Shown here piece after piece: positions 14,690 through 22,810 of a stretch of 64,000 nucleotides of DNA. Positions within the stretch are counted from its first letter, which is position 1. Each line of letters begins with the position of its first letter. The notes under the pieces are model-generated. The model had not been told where the DNA came from. It did not search any database and was given only the letters and a program-made list of their open reading frames with translations. Location: positions 60,537 to 124,536 of the forward strand of contig JAAEPZ010000247.1 of the NCBI GenBank assembly GCA_024231955.1, written 5' to 3'. Made by a program: the position numbers and the translations under genes. This stretch comes from a bacterium. Lineage in GTDB: Bacteria > Krumholzibacteriota > Krumholzibacteriia > JACNKJ01.

Positions 14690-16406
14690 AGCGCCGCACG
14701 CCGTTGAGATTATGGACACGATCTCCGATCCCGACATCGAGATGACCGTGGCCATGCTGCCGTCGCAGTCGGCGAAGACCGAGATCATCCTCAACACCAT
14801 CGGATACTTCATCCATCAGGATCCCTCACCGATCATGCTGGTTCAGCCAAACGTGAAGCCGATGGGGGAGGCGTTCGCCAAAGACCGTCTCGCTCCGATG
14901 ATCAGGGACACGCCCGCTTTGCGCGGACTGGTGGCCGATCCCCGCTCCAGGGATTCCGGAAACACTATCCTCCACAAGACCTTTCCCGGTGGACAGATAT
15001 CGATTGCTGGTGCCAACTCCGCCGCGTCGCTCGCAAGCCGCCCGATCCGCGTGCTCCTGGGGGACGAGCTCGATCGGTGGCCTGTCAGCGCGGGCCCCGA
15101 GGGGGATCCCTGGTCGTTGTCGAAGAAGCGCACTAACAGATTCGAGAACCGAGTGATCGTCGCAGTCAGCAGTCCAACCGACGAAGGCAACTCAAAGATC
15201 GCCGAACTCCACGGCCTCAGCGACAAGCGGATCTTCCAAGTACCCTGTCCACGGTGTGGGGACTACCAGGTGTTAAAGTGGTCCAACCTGAAGTTCGAGC
15301 GGGAGGACGGCGAGACGTTGATTCCCGAATCGATCCACTACATCTGCGAGTTGTGCGAGGGGGTGATTGACCAGGAGGAGCGCTTCGAGATGTTCGAGGA
15401 GGGCGAGTGGCAGGCCACCAACAAGGGCGTCGGTGGCGTGGCCGGCTTCCACATGTCGGAGCTGTCGTCGGGTCTGAGCTCGTGGGAGCGGTGCGTCCGA
15501 CAGTTCCTGGAGTCGAAGGACAACCCCGAGACCCACAAGACGTGGGTGAACACCTGCCTGGCCGAGCTCTGGAAGGTGGAGAAGGAGAAGCTGGATCACA
15601 ATGCCCTGTTCAACCGACGGGAGAATTATTCCGCGCAGGTGCCCGCCGACGGTCTTGTGCTGGTCTCCTTCACCGATGTGCAGGGGGATCGTCTGGAGAC
15701 GGAAGTCCGCGCGTTCGGAAAGAACTCCGAAAGCTGGGGCGTGGAGTACCGGGTGATCTACGGCAACCCGATCAAGCAGCCCGTGTGGGATCAACTGGGC
15801 ATGTTCCTCCGGCAGACATGGACGCATGAGAGCGGGACAGAGCTATCGATCGCAGCATCGGGGATCGACTCTGGTTACTTGCCGACTATGGTTTACGAGT
15901 TCTGCAGGAAGAATCGCGGCCGCCGCGTATGGGCAACGAAGGGGGACAAGGCGGTGATCGGGGCACCGATGTTCAAGGTAATGCCGCGAGGGAAGGGCAA
16001 GAATAAGCGACCGGTGGAGCTCATGATGATCGGCACCGATACGGCCAAGAGTACGCTCTTCACGTTACTGGAGATCTCAGAGCACGGACCCGGGTACTGT
16101 CACTTCCCCCTGAGCGACGACTACAATCAGGAGTACTTCGAGCAACTTGCTGGGGAGGAGATCCGCTACCGCACAAACCACGGAAGGAAAGAGCGGTACT
16201 GGTACCAAACCCGCCCAAGGAATGAAGCTCTGGATTTGTTCGTTGGGAATCTGGCAGTGATCCATCGCTTGAATCCTGTATGGGAGCAGTTCGAGAAGAT
16301 GCTTCAATGCGGGGAGCAGAAACCGAAGAAAGAACCTGGCCCGAAATCGAATGTGGGGGGGCGAGGGAGAGGTCGCCAGCGAGGAGGATTTGTGAACAAC
16401 TATTAA
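14538..16406 (+). CDS. Terminase large subunit, GpA family
   Basis: A 622-residue protein starting at ATG 14538. The ATPase region shows MLPSQSAKTEIILNT (Walker A variant of GpA) and IRVLLGDELDRWP (Walker B). A zinc-binding pair, VPCPRCGDYQ and YICELCEGVI, follows. The C-terminal nuclease half includes IAASGIDSGY and WATKGDKAV. It packages DNA into proheads and cuts cos. The conserved opening ELTVSEWAEAERYLSPEANP starts near residue 23, so the long overlap with the small-subunit gene is real. It ends in a Gly/Arg-rich tail. Confidence 0.93.
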   Translation: MKYSQTTIDLIRRVSKIWAPPPELTVSEWAEAERYLSPEANPEPGKWRNDRAPHAVEIMDTISDPDIEMTVAMLPSQSAKTEIILNTIGYFIHQDPSPIMLVQPNVKPMGEAFAKDRLAPMIRDTPALRGLVADPRSRDSGNTILHKTFPGGQISIAGANSAASLASRPIRVLLGDELDRWPVSAGPEGDPWSLSKKRTNRFENRVIVAVSSPTDEGNSKIAELHGLSDKRIFQVPCPRCGDYQVLKWSNLKFEREDGETLIPESIHYICELCEGVIDQEERFEMFEEGEWQATNKGVGGVAGFHMSELSSGLSSWERCVRQFLESKDNPETHKTWVNTCLAELWKVEKEKLDHNALFNRRENYSAQVPADGLVLVSFTDVQGDRLETEVRAFGKNSESWGVEYRVIYGNPIKQPVWDQLGMFLRQTWTHESGTELSIAASGIDSGYLPTMVYEFCRKNRGRRVWATKGDKAVIGAPMFKVMPRGKGKNKRPVELMMIGTDTAKSTLFTLLEISEHGPGYCHFPLSDDYNQEYFEQLAGEEIRYRTNHGRKERYWYQTRPRNEALDLFVGNLAVIHRLNPVWEQFEKMLQCGEQKPKKEPGPKSNVGGRGRGRQRGGFVNNY

Positions 16407-16548
16407 GGACCAATAGTTAACATCTACCAAAATGATAATGTGGTATAGTATTTAGTTCTTGCATTGATGGGTGTGAATGTTGAGAATGGTAAGAGATATC
16501 TGAAGAAAACTTGATGTGCAATCATTCTGATAATCCAAAGGGGGGGAC

Positions 16549-17007
16549 ATGCGAACGTCCGTTGTCGCTATATGTTTGCTTATGGTGGTATTGGTATTGT
16601 CCTGTGCAACTGCACCTAAGATACGTACAATTGTCAACAGTTTTGAATTTACTGAAGACTTTGATTCAGTCTGGTCCGCAGTTGTTGAAACATTTGCAGA
16701 GATGAACTTCCCCATTGATAATTTGGAAAAAGATTCGGGAATTATCACTACGGATTGGATCAGCTTCAATGGTACATCTAACTCAGGCTATTGCGATTGT
16801 GGAGGACTAGGTCTAGCCATAGAGCAATCTCGTAGAGGGAAATTCAATGTATTTGTCCGGACCACTGATGCGGGAGTAACCGTCAAAGTGAATTGTGTCT
16901 TTTCACAGGTAGCGACACTCATGGATTCTAGTATGAATCGTGATTGTGTATCAACAGGGCATCTCGAGGCAAAAATGGATAACTTGATTCGTAGTAAAGT
17001 ACGTTAG
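16549..17007 (+). CDS. Prophage-encoded lipoprotein (moron)
   Basis: A 152-residue protein after GGGGGGACATG. It has a Sec signal with lipobox (LLMVVLVLSCATAP, Cys at residue 19). The mature part begins with VNSFEFTEDFDSVWSAVVET, a pattern seen in small outer-membrane-associated lipoproteins. It is AT-rich and sits between the terminase and the head genes, where an independent gene is unexpected. The terminator at 17041 follows it. A role in superinfection exclusion or lysogen surface change is the obvious guess. Confidence 0.72.
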   Translation: MRTSVVAICLLMVVLVLSCATAPKIRTIVNSFEFTEDFDSVWSAVVETFAEMNFPIDNLEKDSGIITTDWISFNGTSNSGYCDCGGLGLAIEQSRRGKFNVFVRTTDAGVTVKVNCVFSQVATLMDSSMNRDCVSTGHLEAKMDNLIRSKVR

Positions 17008-17040
17008 CGGGATCCAGATTTACAAAATCCGAGTTGATAT

Positions 17041-17075
17041 GCACCTTCTCTCGTAGCAAAGGACAAGGTGCTTTT
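17041..17075 (+). terminator. Rho-independent terminator after the lipoprotein gene
   Basis: GCACCTT (17041-17047) pairs with AAGGTGC (17065-17071), followed by TTTT and a T-rich tail. It makes the lipoprotein gene an independent unit. Confidence 0.68.
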
Positions 17076-17140
17076 GATATCTTTTAAAATACACATGGGT
17101 ACGGGGTCAATATACTCAAATGAATCTCGGCTCTCTGTAT

Positions 17141-17180
17141 TAGTGACTTCTAGTGATCTCTAGTGACTTTTAGTGACCTC
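17141..17180 (+). repeat. Four tandem 10-bp repeats before the head genes
   Basis: TAGTGACTTC, TAGTGATCTC, TAGTGACTTT and TAGTGACCTC follow without gaps. The period is one helical turn, so all copies face the same side. It lies 69 bases upstream of the first head gene's ribosome-binding site, where a protein-binding array or late regulatory site would fit. Confidence 0.7.
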
Positions 17181-17248
17181 TGTAAAAACATCGTCGTTGC
17201 CTTCGATCCTCCATGCGAATATATGGGTGGATGGAGGAGGTGGCGTCG

Positions 17249-17827
17249 ATGCCGCAAAGTTCCATCCCGAATACAGAACCAACCGCCATATCCGCCGGCG
17301 ATTCAGCCAACTGGATAATCTACCATTCGGACTATCTGCCCGATAATGGCGCCCGCATGTCCTACGCTCTCACGCGTCCGGATGAGCAGCACACTGTCGA
17401 GTCGATGAACAACGGCGACGGCGGCCATCTCCTCACACTTACCAGTGCCGAGACCGCAACCTGGGGCTCGGGGGAGTACACCCTCTACGGCTACATCTTC
17501 GACGGCTCCGGCGAGCGGAAGCTGCTCCGCGAGTGCAAACTCACTGTTCTGCCGAATGCCCTCGAGGCCGTTACCGGTCACGATGGTCGGTCGAAGTGGG
17601 AGATCATCCACGACAATCTGCTCACTGCCTATGAGCAGTACACGGCGTCGAACGGCGTCGTTTCCAAGTTCCAGATCGATGACATCACCCGGGAGTTCAA
17701 GTCCGCCGAGGAGATCATCACGGCGATCGAACACGCCAGCCGGATGAAGAACCGGGAGCGTGATCAGAAACTCCTCTGTCAAGGCCGCCCGACTGGCCGC
17801 AAACTCATGTTCAGGATGCGCGGATGA
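17249..17827 (+). CDS. gpW-like head-tail joining protein with extra N-terminal domain
   Basis: ATG 17249 is preferred (GGAGGAGGTGG upstream) over ATG 17213. The N-terminal 100 residues look like an Ig-like beta domain (ISAGDSANWIIYHSDYLPDN, then WGSGEYTLYGYIFDGSGERK). The C-terminal segment FQIDDITREFKSAEEIITAI has the gpW-type pattern, a beta hairpin then a helix. In lambda, gpW lies between TerL and portal, as here. The last 30 residues are basic and overlap the portal start. The assignment rests on position and a short pattern. Confidence 0.52.
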   Translation: MPQSSIPNTEPTAISAGDSANWIIYHSDYLPDNGARMSYALTRPDEQHTVESMNNGDGGHLLTLTSAETATWGSGEYTLYGYIFDGSGERKLLRECKLTVLPNALEAVTGHDGRSKWEIIHDNLLTAYEQYTASNGVVSKFQIDDITREFKSAEEIITAIEHASRMKNRERDQKLLCQGRPTGRKLMFRMRG

Positions 17828-19881
17828 AACGCTCCCACACCATGAACGGCGCTCCGCCGCCCATTCGCTACAGGCGATCCCGCAACACCCACGCGGGCGG
17901 CCAGGTTTCGCAACCTCGGATCCGATCCCACAGGTCCGCGAGGCGTCCCGGTCTCAACGCCTATCAAAGCCGATACCTCAAAGCGTCCCAAAACTCGATG
18001 ATGACATCCGACTGGCCGAGTCGCCCCTGGACCAGCGAGGAGATGCTCAAGCGCCACCTGCGGAAGGTGCGCGCCCGGGTGCGTAACGCCTCCGAGAATG
18101 ACGACTGGCTCAAGCGGTTCTACCGACTGCTCGAGAACAACGTCGTTGGCGACAAGGGTTTGGTCCTGCAGTCGCAGGCGCTGGCCGCCGACGGGACACC
18201 GGACACGGCCGCTCGCGCGACGATCGAAGCACTCTGGAAAGAGCACGGCCGCAAGGGGATCTGCGACATCACCGGTCGTCGGTCGATGCGTGACTGTCAG
18301 AAGCAGTACCTGGTCACCACCGCCAAGGACGGGGAGGCGGTCGTTCAGGCGCACGTCACCGAGCGCAACCCCGACGGCATCGCTCTGCAGTTCCTCGACA
18401 CTGAGCGTGTCGATGTCGATCACAACGAAGATCTCCGCAACGGTCACCGCATCTGCATGGGGATCGAGCTCGATGAAGCGACTCGTCCGCTGGGCTACTA
18501 CATACGCACAAAGTCTGGCGCGAACTGGGAGAATCGGGGGCGCCACTATAAACGGATCGACGCCAAGTGGATCTCCCACGGGTACATCTACGACGATCCG
18601 GAGCAGTTCAGGGGTATGCCATGGGCGGTGTCGGCGATCTTCCGCCTGCACCAGCTTCGCGGCTATACCGACGCCTCCCTGATCCGGGCGCGCATCAGCG
18701 CCACCGCCGGCGGATTCTTCACGACGTCGGATGATGAGCAGCTGCGCGCCGGCGACACAACGAATGCCGTCGATGATCTGATCATGGACGCCGAACCCGG
18801 CGTATTCCGCCAGGTGCCCCAGAACCTGCAATTCCAGGAGTGGAACCCTCGATATCCGCAAGGGGAGTTCCCCGAGTTCAACGGGGCTATCCTCCGCAGT
18901 GCGGCTGCCGGCCTGGGCGTCAGCTACCACACGCTGGCGAACGATCTAAGGAAGGTCAACTATTCCAGCGGCAAGATGGGGGCGGGCGAGGACCGCGCAG
19001 CATATCGCACATATCAGCGCTATCTGCGTGAAAACTTCCTGGACTGGTACTTCCACCTTTGGCTCGGCATCCAACTCGCTCGCGGACGGGTCGTCGTCGA
19101 CGGCGAGACCCTCCACTCCGGCCACATGGAGCGTCTGTTGTTTCGGGACTGGGTTGCCCGGAGTTGGAACTCCATCGATCCGGTGAAGGACGGCAAGGGC
19201 GACGAGATCACCGTGAATAACGGATACGACACTGAGAGCTCGATCATTCGCAATCGCGGCCGAGATCCGGAGGAGGTCTGGATTGAACGGGCGCAGGAAT
19301 TCAAGCGCAAGCGGGCGATCGAGGATCAGTTCGAGTTGCCGCCTGGGACTCTCAGCCAAAGCGCAACCGCGAAGCCGACAGTACCCCCTCCGCCGGTCGA
19401 CGAACCGGTCACCAACAAACCCGCCGACAAGGTGCGTGCACTTACACGGGCGCTTCGCCTGAATCCCCGGGCAGTTGGTTTTGCACAGGCAAGGATTGCG
19501 GCCGGGCGCTTCGATCTGGAGAGCCCCTGGGAACTTACCTCAAAAGAAGAGAAAGCCCTCCTGGAAACGCCTGGCCGCTACTACCTGGCGGAGGTGCCGG
19601 ATCAGACCGGATCCGCTCGCTGGCGCCACCCAACCGGCAAAATCGTCGATGGTGAGTTCGTCGTCTACATGTCCGCCCTCGAGGAGATCCGGGAGGTGGT
19701 GCTCGAGGATGATGCGATCGCGGCGGCCGCCGGTAATCTGCAAGCGCTTATGGAGAGTGGAGAGCAGGATGTGGCAATCGATTCTGATAACGAGGCAGAG
19801 GAGACGGATTCATCCTCGAATGTTGATGACGATCCGAAACCTGATGAAGTCGAACCGAACTTCACTGAAGTAGGAGACTGA
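17824..19881 (+). CDS. Phage portal protein, lambda gpB family
   Basis: A 685-residue protein whose ATG overlaps the previous stop. Typical portal segments include LKRFYRLLENNVVGDKGLVL, the RVDVDHNEDLRNGHRICMGI region, GMPWAVSAIFRLHQLRGYTD and the WYFHLWLGIQLA region. It forms the dodecameric DNA gate at one capsid vertex. It is longer than lambda gpB (533 residues): about 150 residues are added at the C-terminus, ending in a very acidic tail. The following protease-capsid gene starts one base after its stop. Confidence 0.92.
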   Translation: MKRSHTMNGAPPPIRYRRSRNTHAGGQVSQPRIRSHRSARRPGLNAYQSRYLKASQNSMMTSDWPSRPWTSEEMLKRHLRKVRARVRNASENDDWLKRFYRLLENNVVGDKGLVLQSQALAADGTPDTAARATIEALWKEHGRKGICDITGRRSMRDCQKQYLVTTAKDGEAVVQAHVTERNPDGIALQFLDTERVDVDHNEDLRNGHRICMGIELDEATRPLGYYIRTKSGANWENRGRHYKRIDAKWISHGYIYDDPEQFRGMPWAVSAIFRLHQLRGYTDASLIRARISATAGGFFTTSDDEQLRAGDTTNAVDDLIMDAEPGVFRQVPQNLQFQEWNPRYPQGEFPEFNGAILRSAAAGLGVSYHTLANDLRKVNYSSGKMGAGEDRAAYRTYQRYLRENFLDWYFHLWLGIQLARGRVVVDGETLHSGHMERLLFRDWVARSWNSIDPVKDGKGDEITVNNGYDTESSIIRNRGRDPEEVWIERAQEFKRKRAIEDQFELPPGTLSQSATAKPTVPPPPVDEPVTNKPADKVRALTRALRLNPRAVGFAQARIAAGRFDLESPWELTSKEEKALLETPGRYYLAEVPDQTGSARWRHPTGKIVDGEFVVYMSALEEIREVVLEDDAIAAAAGNLQALMESGEQDVAIDSDNEAEETDSSSNVDDDPKPDEVEPNFTEVGD

Positions 19882-19882
19882 A

Positions 19883-21826
19883 ATGCCAAGACTGTTCACT
19901 CGCGGAGAGGTACCCGCACCTGCCGAATTGATCAAGCAGATCAACGCCGAGACATCCGCCCGTGTTGCGACTCTCCGCGCGGAGGAGGGTGATGAAGGGA
20001 AGAAGCGGTACCGGACTTCCATCTCCAGCGAGGAACCCTACGAACGCTGGTTCGGGTTCGAGATCCTGAGCCACGAGCCGGGCGCAATCGACATGTCCCG
20101 CGCGGCCAACGGACTCCCGTTCCTGGTCGGGCACAGGTGGGGATCTCTGCCGGTTGGGCGCATCCATGATCTGGCTGTGCGTGATCGCAAACTCGGTGGA
20201 GATGTTGCCTTCGGCGAGAGGGCGGAGGTCAAGGATATCCTGGTGGATGTCGAGAACGGCACGATCCAGGAGACCAGTGTCGGCTACGAGATCCTGAAGA
20301 TGGAGAAGGTGAGCGAGGAGGACGGAGTACCGACCTGGTTGGTCACGAAGTGGCGGGTCCTGGAGGGCTCGCTTGTAGGTGTCCCCGCAGACGGAGTCGT
20401 CGGTATGGGGAGAAAGCATGAACCCGAAACAGGAGAGGTGAGAGAAATGCCGAAGCCTGTCGAAAAGAATACAACCCCCGACGGCGTCAGTCTGGAAGAG
20501 GTGGCGGTCAAGGTCAACACGGCCAGGGAGGACGCGGTCAAGCAGGAGCGCGATCGCATCGATGGCATTCGATCCACAGCCAAGACCCTGGGTGTCGATC
20601 ATCTGGTGGACGAGGCCATCACCAAGGGCGAGGATCTGGCGGACTTCCGCGAACGCGCCTGGATCGAGACCCAGAAGGACAACTTCACGAAAGCGCCGGA
20701 GAGCGCCGACATCGGCATGCAGGAGAAGGATCTCAAGCGGTTCAGTCTCCGCAGGCTGCTCCGTGCGGTCGCCGAGCCCCACAGTCGTGAGGCCCAGAAT
20801 GAGGCCGGCTTTGAACGTGAGCTCAGCGAAGCACAGGCCCTCAAGGATCGCACAAAGACCCGTGGGATGAAGATCCCCGTCGATGTTCTGGTCGATCGGA
20901 CCGCGCGTCCGCTTCGAATGGCTCAGCGAACCATGAACGCCGGGGTCAGCGAGTCCGGCGGTATGCTCGTCGAGACCGAGCTGGGCAGCATGGACGATCT
21001 CCTCAAGAACAAGATGCTGCTCAAGGCCATGGGTGCCCGTGTGATTACGGGCGTGTCCGGCAATCTGGCTTTCCCTCGTGTCAACAAGGGGGTCAACACC
21101 TATTGGGTCGGTTCCGGGGAAGCGCCGCCCGAAAGCGATCCCGAGCTGGGCTTGCTCGCTCTGACCCCGAAGGAGCAGGCCTGCCTGGTTTCCTACGATC
21201 GCAACATGCTGATCGAACCCTCCATCGACATCGAGAGCTTTCTCCGTGACGAGATGATGGATTCGTTGGCACTGGGTAGCGATCACGTAGGCATCAATGG
21301 TGACGGCGTCAAGAAGCCCCTCGGCATTCGTTTCACCGACGGCATCAGTGGTGTCGCGCTGGGTGCCAACGGTGGGGTGCCGACCTACAAGAGCATCGTC
21401 AACCTGTGGCAAAAGACGGCGAAGAAAAACGCTCTGGCCGCCAACATGGGCTGGCTCACCAACTCCTCGGTCGTCGGCACGCTGATGACCACTGAGAGAG
21501 CGGAGGGGACGGCCAACTTCATCATGCGCGACAAGATCGACGAGAACGGCATGGGCAGCCTGATGGGGTACAAGGTCGGTATGACCGAGCAGATCCCGGA
21601 CGACCTGGTCAAGGCCGGCAGTGGCGCGACTCTGTCGGCGCTGCTCTTCGGCGATTTCGACAAGTTCGTCATGGTCTACTTCGGCGGTATCGATATCACG
21701 GTTGATCCCTACACGAAAGCGGCCGAGGGTCAGGTGCGGCTCATCGCCTACCAGTCCATGGACTGTGGCGTTCGCTACCCCGAGGCTTTCGCGATGATCA
21801 ACGACATCACGCCTTTCGCGGAGTAG
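19883..21826 (+). CDS. Fused prohead protease and HK97-fold major capsid protein
   Basis: A 647-residue fusion. Residues about 40-190 are an S78-type prohead protease: the catalytic His is in LPFLVGHRWGSLPVGR and the Ser is in LEGSLVGVPADG. Residues about 200-320 are a charged delta-like scaffold. Residues about 330-647 are the capsid domain (ESGGMLVETELGSMDDLLKN, then VNTYWVGSGEAPPESD and LALGSDHVGINGDG). The single chain would cut itself during maturation. Fusions of protease and capsid are known in several phage groups. It is strongly expressed by context, with short spacing to the portal gene. Confidence 0.9.
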   Translation: MPRLFTRGEVPAPAELIKQINAETSARVATLRAEEGDEGKKRYRTSISSEEPYERWFGFEILSHEPGAIDMSRAANGLPFLVGHRWGSLPVGRIHDLAVRDRKLGGDVAFGERAEVKDILVDVENGTIQETSVGYEILKMEKVSEEDGVPTWLVTKWRVLEGSLVGVPADGVVGMGRKHEPETGEVREMPKPVEKNTTPDGVSLEEVAVKVNTAREDAVKQERDRIDGIRSTAKTLGVDHLVDEAITKGEDLADFRERAWIETQKDNFTKAPESADIGMQEKDLKRFSLRRLLRAVAEPHSREAQNEAGFERELSEAQALKDRTKTRGMKIPVDVLVDRTARPLRMAQRTMNAGVSESGGMLVETELGSMDDLLKNKMLLKAMGARVITGVSGNLAFPRVNKGVNTYWVGSGEAPPESDPELGLLALTPKEQACLVSYDRNMLIEPSIDIESFLRDEMMDSLALGSDHVGINGDGVKKPLGIRFTDGISGVALGANGGVPTYKSIVNLWQKTAKKNALAANMGWLTNSSVVGTLMTTERAEGTANFIMRDKIDENGMGSLMGYKVGMTEQIPDDLVKAGSGATLSALLFGDFDKFVMVYFGGIDITVDPYTKAAEGQVRLIAYQSMDCGVRYPEAFAMINDITPFAE

Positions 21827-21898
21827 TCGGTCGAGTTGACATGCCGGGGCGGGGGAGTCCCGCTCCGGCAACTTAAACACTTTCGCAGGGAGGGAATT

Positions 21899-22342
21899 AT
21901 GCGCGTAGCCCCGGATGTTCTTCAGGATGTCAAGTTCGACAATGTCCTGCCGCCCGAGGTTCTGAATGCCGGCAGTCAGGTCACCGCCAGCGTCGATATG
22001 GCCCAATTTGATCGGGCTTTCTTTCGCTTATCGATAGGTGCCGCCGGTGAAACATTTAGCGGAAGCCGCTACTTCACGGCGGCCCTGGAGGAATCGGACG
22101 ATAACACGACCTTCACGCATTGCGCCGATGCTCTCATGCGCATTGAGGGCGGTCTCCCGATTTCGGGTTATTTCGCCAAGATCGACTCACCTGGTGAGGC
22201 TGGGACCCAGATCCTCGTCGAGTATCTCGGCAGCAAACGCTATGTCCGCGTGAATGTCACGGGGATCGGTACGCACACCAACGGGACGCCGATGGACATT
22301 GTAGCGATCCGCAACGGCGCCAAGAACCTGCCGTGTAATTAA
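21899..22342 (+). CDS. Head-associated protein, possible decoration protein
   Basis: A 147-residue protein; ATG 21899 has GGGAGGG upstream. It is predicted mostly beta (AQFDRAFFRLSIGAAGETFS, then YLGSKRYVRVNVTG). A decoration or head-stabilising protein normally follows the capsid gene in this gene order, but no family is certain. The 72-base gap before it contains an inverted GC-rich repeat, GCCGGGGCGGGGG...CCCGCTCCGGC (about 21843-21869), that could adjust expression between capsid and this gene. Confidence 0.58.
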   Translation: MRVAPDVLQDVKFDNVLPPEVLNAGSQVTASVDMAQFDRAFFRLSIGAAGETFSGSRYFTAALEESDDNTTFTHCADALMRIEGGLPISGYFAKIDSPGEAGTQILVEYLGSKRYVRVNVTGIGTHTNGTPMDIVAIRNGAKNLPCN

Positions 22343-22347
22343 CTCGG

Positions 22348-22809
22348 ATGCTGAAAGTATCCGATGAATACGCCCAGGCCATCGGCCCGGAGGAGGGAGA
22401 CAGAAGCATCATGACCGATGTTCAGATCACAGCCGTTCGGGTGACCAGCGGCGTTCACTGCGGTGGGAAGTTCTTTGCCCCACGGGAGGAGCCGTACCTG
22501 GTGCCAGAGGAGATGGATTCTCATGGCGCTAAGCGGATCATTGCCCTGGGCAGCGCCGACTCGATTAGGCGGTCGACAACTCCGCCACGCGTGGAGGTGC
22601 TCAAGATCTCGCCGGTTGTCGATGACCTGATGACCAACGCCCAGTACGCGGCTCACCGAAAGGAGCTCGAGCTGGAGGGGGATCATCACGCTCAGATCGC
22701 CAGCCTGATCAAGAAGGGTGTCCTAGAGGGCGCTGTGAATGGCGATGGGCTGATCGATCCGGTCAAGGCCGACGAGATCCTCGAAGCGCACTACGACGAC
22801 GGGGAATAG
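22348..22809 (+). CDS. Head completion region protein, unknown
   Basis: 153 residues from ATG 22348. ATG 22411 (MTDVQITAVRVTSGVHCGGK) is an attractive alternative because GGAGGAGGGAG precedes it. The second half is helical and acidic. Between capsid and neck genes one expects a head-completion or connector protein. The Gly/Pro-rich N-terminal part (FFAPREEPYLVPEE) resembles small adaptor-like proteins that I cannot place in a named family. Confidence 0.55.
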   Translation: MLKVSDEYAQAIGPEEGDRSIMTDVQITAVRVTSGVHCGGKFFAPREEPYLVPEEMDSHGAKRIIALGSADSIRRSTTPPRVEVLKISPVVDDLMTNAQYAAHRKELELEGDHHAQIASLIKKGVLEGAVNGDGLIDPVKADEILEAHYDDGE

Positions 22810-22810
22810 T

